The notes under the pieces were generated by a model, which saw nothing but the letters and a program-made list of their open reading frames with translations, was not told the DNA's origin and ran no database searches. DNA of 16,591 nucleotides from Calditrichaeota bacterium AABM5.125.24 (GTDB taxonomy: Bacteria > Electryoneota > AABM5-125-24 > Hatepunaeales > Hatepunaeaceae), in NCBI GenBank assembly GCA_002127415.1, contig MWJR01000095.1, positions 1-16,591 of the forward strand, written 5' to 3'. Shown here one piece after another: positions 13,652 to 16,591 of the stretch. Every line of letters starts with the position of its first letter. Position 1 is the stretch's first letter. The translations under genes and the position numbers were made by a program.

Positions 13652-14695
13652 ATGAGCAGAACTACTGAGGCTGCAGTTCTCTACCAGACGGGTCAACCGC
13701 TACGATTGATAGAGCTGACGCTGCCGGCCCTGAAACCCGGGCAGCTGATAGTCGAGGTGGCTTACAGCGGTGTCTGCGGAAGCCAGTTGCTGGAAGCGCG
13801 CGGCAGGCGGGGGCTTGACCGGTTTCTGCCTCATACGATGGGGCACGAGGGTTCCGGGACTGTAGTTGAAGTCGGCGAAGGGGTGACAAAGGTCAGACCC
13901 GGTGATCGGGTGGTGCTCTCCTGGATCAGGGGCAGTGGGGCAGAAGTTCCCTCCACGGTTTATACGAGCGCTGACGGGCCGGTGAACAGCGGGGCGATAA
14001 CCACCTTCCAGCGCCTGACCGTCACCTGCGAGAACCGGGTGACCCCTCTGCTCGAGCGGATGCCGCTACGTGAGGCGGCGCTGCTCGGCTGCGCAGTTCC
14101 AACCGGTTGCGGGGTGATACTTAACACACTGAAGGTTGAGCCGGGCAGCAGTGTAGCCATCTTCGGCGTGGGCGGTATCGGGCTCACCGCAGTGCTGGCA
14201 GCGGATATGACGGGAGCCGCAAAGATCATTGCCGTTGACCTGAAGGTTCACAAGCTGGAACAGGCTCAGCGGTTAGGGGCTACGCATCTGATCAACGCCG
14301 CTCAGGATGATCCCTTCCAGCGAATACTTGAAATCACCGATGGAATGGGTGTGGATTACAGCGTCGAGGCGGCAGGCAATTCGGGTGCTATGATGACGGC
14401 ATTCCGGTCGGTGCGTGACAATAGCGGGGTATGTGTGCTGGCCGGGAACGTTGCGGCGGGGCAGAAGATATGCATCGATCCGTTCGACCTGATCCGCGGC
14501 AAGCGGATCGTTGGCACCTGGGGCGGCGAGAGCATACCGGAGCGTGATTTCACGCGCTACGCCGAACTCTTCATCTCAGGTAAACTGCATCTGGAGAGAC
14601 TCATCACTCACACCTATCCGTTGCGGGATGTCAATCGGGCCCTGGATGACCTGGAAGACGGAAAGGTCGGCCGTGCGCTTATCGAAATGAGATGA
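13652..14695 (+). CDS. Zinc-type medium-chain alcohol dehydrogenase lacking structural-zinc cysteines
   Basis: A 347-residue medium-chain dehydrogenase/reductase. Expected catalytic zinc ligands are C42 (YSGVCGSQ), H65 with E66 (MGHEGSGTV) and C147 (LLGCAVPTG). The cofactor domain has AIFGVGGIGLTAVLAAD, the usual NAD(P)-binding glycine motif, with D in AVDL suggesting NAD preference. After GDRVVLSWI, where class III-like alcohol dehydrogenases carry four structural-zinc cysteines, this protein has RGSGAEVPSTVYTSADGP and none of them. It may oxidise or reduce a sugar, a polyol or an intermediate of this pathway. It has its own leader of 272 bases with repeats, so it is probably a separate unit. 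The ATG at 13652 follows ACGGACGATAG, with only a weak ribosome binding site. Confidence 0.88.
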   Translation: MSRTTEAAVLYQTGQPLRLIELTLPALKPGQLIVEVAYSGVCGSQLLEARGRRGLDRFLPHTMGHEGSGTVVEVGEGVTKVRPGDRVVLSWIRGSGAEVPSTVYTSADGPVNSGAITTFQRLTVTCENRVTPLLERMPLREAALLGCAVPTGCGVILNTLKVEPGSSVAIFGVGGIGLTAVLAADMTGAAKIIAVDLKVHKLEQAQRLGATHLINAAQDDPFQRILEITDGMGVDYSVEAAGNSGAMMTAFRSVRDNSGVCVLAGNVAAGQKICIDPFDLIRGKRIVGTWGGESIPERDFTRYAELFISGKLHLERLITHTYPLRDVNRALDDLEDGKVGRALIEMR

Positions 14696-14740
14696 TAGAC
14701 ATAAAGAGCTGCCATCATCGTATGGACTTAGTATGCGAGC

Positions 14741-14768
14741 GCCGAACGCCGATAGCCGATAGCCGAAA
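14741..14768 (+). repeat. Four tandem 7-base units
   Basis: Four heptamers in a row: GCCGAAC, GCCGATA, GCCGATA, GCCGAAA. The array ends 6 bases before the ATG at 14775, in the 79-base gap after the alcohol dehydrogenase. It is too close to the start to be a promoter core, but copy-number change there could alter translation of the next gene. Confidence 0.7.
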
Positions 14769-14774
14769 GAGATT

Positions 14775-16244
14775 ATGCAGTTTAAATCAATAGCCGAGCT
14801 GCAGGAATTCTGTCGATATATTGAGAACAGCACCCGCCTGTTTGAGATGGATTACCTGGGGTATCCCTGGTATTATGTGGTCAAGCAGTCGCTGTGGAAC
14901 TCCATCCCCGGCAGGGCTCACATGCCGTCATCCGACAGTGACAAAGCGCTCCGCCTGGCTGATTTTAATGCCAAATTGCCGTTGCTTGGGGAGCGCTTCG
15001 ATTATGCCTTCATAGTGAAGTCGAAGATGCGGAGAAGGGAACCGGATCAGGTTGAAAACCTGCTTTTTAAGGACATATTCGACTATCTGGCATCGGAGGG
15101 CAGGCGCTTTGTCATCTTCGAGGAGCCTTCTGGCAGCGAGTATGACACCAGGTATCTGAAGTCCGGATTCTGCGATGTGACCCTCCCTTTGGAACATCTG
15201 CTTCCCGCTTTCAAGTCCAGCTTGCAGCCTTTGGCAGGTGAGGTGAAAGGTCAGTGGACAAGGGCGGTTGAACAGTTATTTGCGTGTCATAATCCGTCGG
15301 TATCACCTGCGCAACAAATTGAACCGTTAAGGAAGGCCTACCTGCAGAGGAGCTGGCAGACTTCTCACATCCTGCTTATGAAGATACTCCTTCAGAATCT
15401 GGGTGTTAAGGCGCTGATCGGCGGGATGGGCACTCATCTGTCCGCCGGGCTGGACAATCGGTTCGCTGCTGTGGAGGTGGGACACGGCTACCCCGGCGCC
15501 AATCGGGTCATCGCTTCGGATTCGCCGGTATGCGGCTATCTTCGGAATCATTTTCCACTTCAGAATTTCTACACCCTGGCGCCGTCTCCGACTGAGGAAT
15601 CGGGTATCGGTGAGCTCTGTTGCCCGGCCGAAAACCTCTTCAACTACGGGATGCCGGAGGTTCGCGCCTACCGGCATTCAGAGGTGCAGCATAGCAGGAT
15701 ACGTAAAAGATATGACCTGTTCGACCATCCCGCAGCCCTTATCATCACCTCGGGATGGATCGATTACTCCGCGTTTGAAGAACTCCTGAGGGAGATACGT
15801 TCCCGGATCCCGCGATTGAAGCTGTTGTTGAGGCCGCACCCCGCATATGACCACGATTATACTAAGGTGGTCAGGGACGATGGTGAGTTACTGCACCTGG
15901 TAGGAAGTGAAAACCTGTTTGATCTGATCTCCATCGCCGACGTAGTTGTTTCGGTGCCCAGTTCGGTGGTGGTGGAGGCCTCGCAGTTCACCGAAAATAT
16001 CATCGTCCTGGTGGATAATAACTATACCTTCCCGAATGATGCGCAATTCTGGGCCAGGGAATATCCTTTCGCCGCAACCCTGTCGATTGAGGACAGAGAC
16101 CGGATTGTCGAGCATGTTCATTTGTCACTGTCCAATCCGGTCAGGAAAGATTACCGGAATCACCCGGTTGAGGTTCGAACGGAGCTGAAGAGGCTTTTTG
16201 ATGCATTGGAGAAACGGGCACAGGTTGTGGGATCTTCTCAGTAG
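14775..16244 (+). CDS. Predicted capsule-type polysaccharide transferase, family uncertain
   Basis: A 489-residue protein that I do not recognise with certainty. The C-terminal half looks like a GT-B-type or CDP-glycerol/KpsS-like transferase: VEVGHGYPGA (around residue 235), AALIITSGWIDYSAFEELL, LKLLLRPHPAYDHDY (about 350) and ADVVVSVPSSVVVEASQF (about 390-405). LRPHP followed later by a serine-rich loop and a glutamate is common in this fold. The N-terminal 200 residues are less typical: YLGYPWYYVVKQSLWN and FDYAFIVKSK. There is no signal peptide or membrane helix. It probably polymerises or attaches glycan units. The ATG at 14775 follows AAAGAGA, a plausible ribosome binding site. A hairpin starts at the last base of its stop codon. 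Confidence 0.6.
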   Translation: MQFKSIAELQEFCRYIENSTRLFEMDYLGYPWYYVVKQSLWNSIPGRAHMPSSDSDKALRLADFNAKLPLLGERFDYAFIVKSKMRRREPDQVENLLFKDIFDYLASEGRRFVIFEEPSGSEYDTRYLKSGFCDVTLPLEHLLPAFKSSLQPLAGEVKGQWTRAVEQLFACHNPSVSPAQQIEPLRKAYLQRSWQTSHILLMKILLQNLGVKALIGGMGTHLSAGLDNRFAAVEVGHGYPGANRVIASDSPVCGYLRNHFPLQNFYTLAPSPTEESGIGELCCPAENLFNYGMPEVRAYRHSEVQHSRIRKRYDLFDHPAALIITSGWIDYSAFEELLREIRSRIPRLKLLLRPHPAYDHDYTKVVRDDGELLHLVGSENLFDLISIADVVVSVPSSVVVEASQFTENIIVLVDNNYTFPNDAQFWAREYPFAATLSIEDRDRIVEHVHLSLSNPVRKDYRNHPVEVRTELKRLFDALEKRAQVVGSSQ

Positions 16245-16265
16245 GCCGGACACTTTTGTCCGGCC
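16244..16265 (+). terminator. Hairpin at the end of the last gene, possible terminator
   Basis: GGCCGGACA (16244-16252) pairs perfectly with TGTCCGGCC (16257-16265) around CTTT, starting at the last base of the stop codon. It is a strong 9-bp stem at the right place, but no T-run follows, so intrinsic termination is only possible, not shown. It could also belong to the hairpin repeat family. Confidence 0.45.
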
Positions 16266-16591
16266 AGGTCATGGACGTAACCCTGTTACTCTGGACCGGG
16301 ATTGGTTATTACTCCGACCCACTACTGTCCCAACTTTTAGTCAAGAAAAGACAATAAGTTAGGATCAGGTTTATTTAATAGAGTGTAATCTGAATTTGTA
16401 AGCACTTGTATAATAAAGACTTTTATAAACTGGTTATAGTCGAAAATCTGTAGACTATTGCTGATTTACGGTTAATACTGTCCGGTGATCATTTTGATTG
16501 TCATTCCCGTGAAACAGTCTGTCCGAGAATGCAAGATTTGGCAAGGCGGACGCCCCCGTCCGCCATTCAAGTTATTGTTTTTACGGGCGCA
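16266..16591. other. Gene-free AT-richer tail
   Basis: I see no open frame with family-like features here. From about 16330 to 16480 the sequence is clearly AT-richer than the genes. It contains TATAAT at 16409-16414, but I found no matching -35 box at the right distance. Near the end are TGTCATTCCCGTGAAA, which looks like part of another dispersed repeat, and the GCCCCC-loop hairpin at 16545-16564. Confidence 0.5.
16545..16564. repeat. Hairpin with GCCCCC loop
   Basis: GGCGGAC (16545-16551) pairs with GTCCGCC (16558-16564) around GCCCCC. The loop matches the loops of the first hairpin in both 76-bp repeats (CGCCCCCA and TGCCCCCA), while the stem sequence is different. Confidence 0.6.

Noticed and set aside
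16396..16414. Promoter with TATAAT at 16409-16414
   Set aside because: The only TTG-type -35 candidate lies too close, and no gene start follows in the window.

Overview
This window is a bacterial gene cluster for making and modifying a cell-surface or secreted glycan. All thirteen convincing genes lie on the + strand and run almost head to tail. Codon use is GC-rich, GTG starts and short start/stop overlaps are common, and the gaps hold many small palindromic repeats but no insertion sequence, tRNA, rRNA or CRISPR array. Nothing here identifies the organism firmly. The intergenic repeats (a 'TCATTGCGAG...CTCGCAATGACA' palindrome, runs of G and C, hairpins with GCCCCC loops) remind me of uncultivated environmental bacteria such as Chloroflexota, but that is a weak impression from memory.

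Layout. Positions 1-777 hold repeats and no supported gene. Unit I (778-3358) has a sugar-nucleotide epimerase/dehydratase overlapping a fused nucleotidyltransferase-kinase whose two domains are in the opposite order to HldE. After a repeat-rich gap, unit II (3566-7349) has a GmhA-like SIS-domain isomerase, a second epimerase/dehydratase translationally coupled to it, and a pair of thiamine-diphosphate E1 alpha and beta proteins. Unit III (7439-13379) is a tightly packed series: a 4,6-dehydratase-like SDR, a methyltransferase with an extra N-terminal region, a DegT/DnrJ/EryC1-family aminotransferase, a sulfotransferase, a TIGR04372-type glycosyltransferase and a second methyltransferase. Then come a zinc-type alcohol dehydrogenase lacking the structural zinc cysteines (13652-14695) and a large predicted polysaccharide transferase (14775-16244). 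The last 347 bases are AT-richer and gene-free.

How the genes may work together (inference). The SIS isomerase and the nucleotidyltransferase-kinase resemble the start of nucleotide-activated heptose synthesis: isomerise a ketose phosphate, phosphorylate it and couple it to a nucleotide. No GmhB-type phosphatase is present. The three SDR enzymes would epimerise, dehydrate or reduce the activated sugar. The E1 alpha/beta pair has no E2 or E3 partner here and may transfer a two-carbon unit from a 2-oxoacid to a keto-sugar, giving a branched sugar. The aminotransferase would add an amino group, and the methyltransferases and sulfotransferase would decorate the product. The two glycosyltransferase-like proteins would build it into a glycan. 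No flippase, polymerase or ABC exporter is visible, so the cluster probably continues outside the window. The most interesting points are the inverted kinase fusion, the altered metal ligands of the isomerase, the orphan E1 pair, and the 76-bp two-hairpin repeat found in two gaps 10 kb apart.
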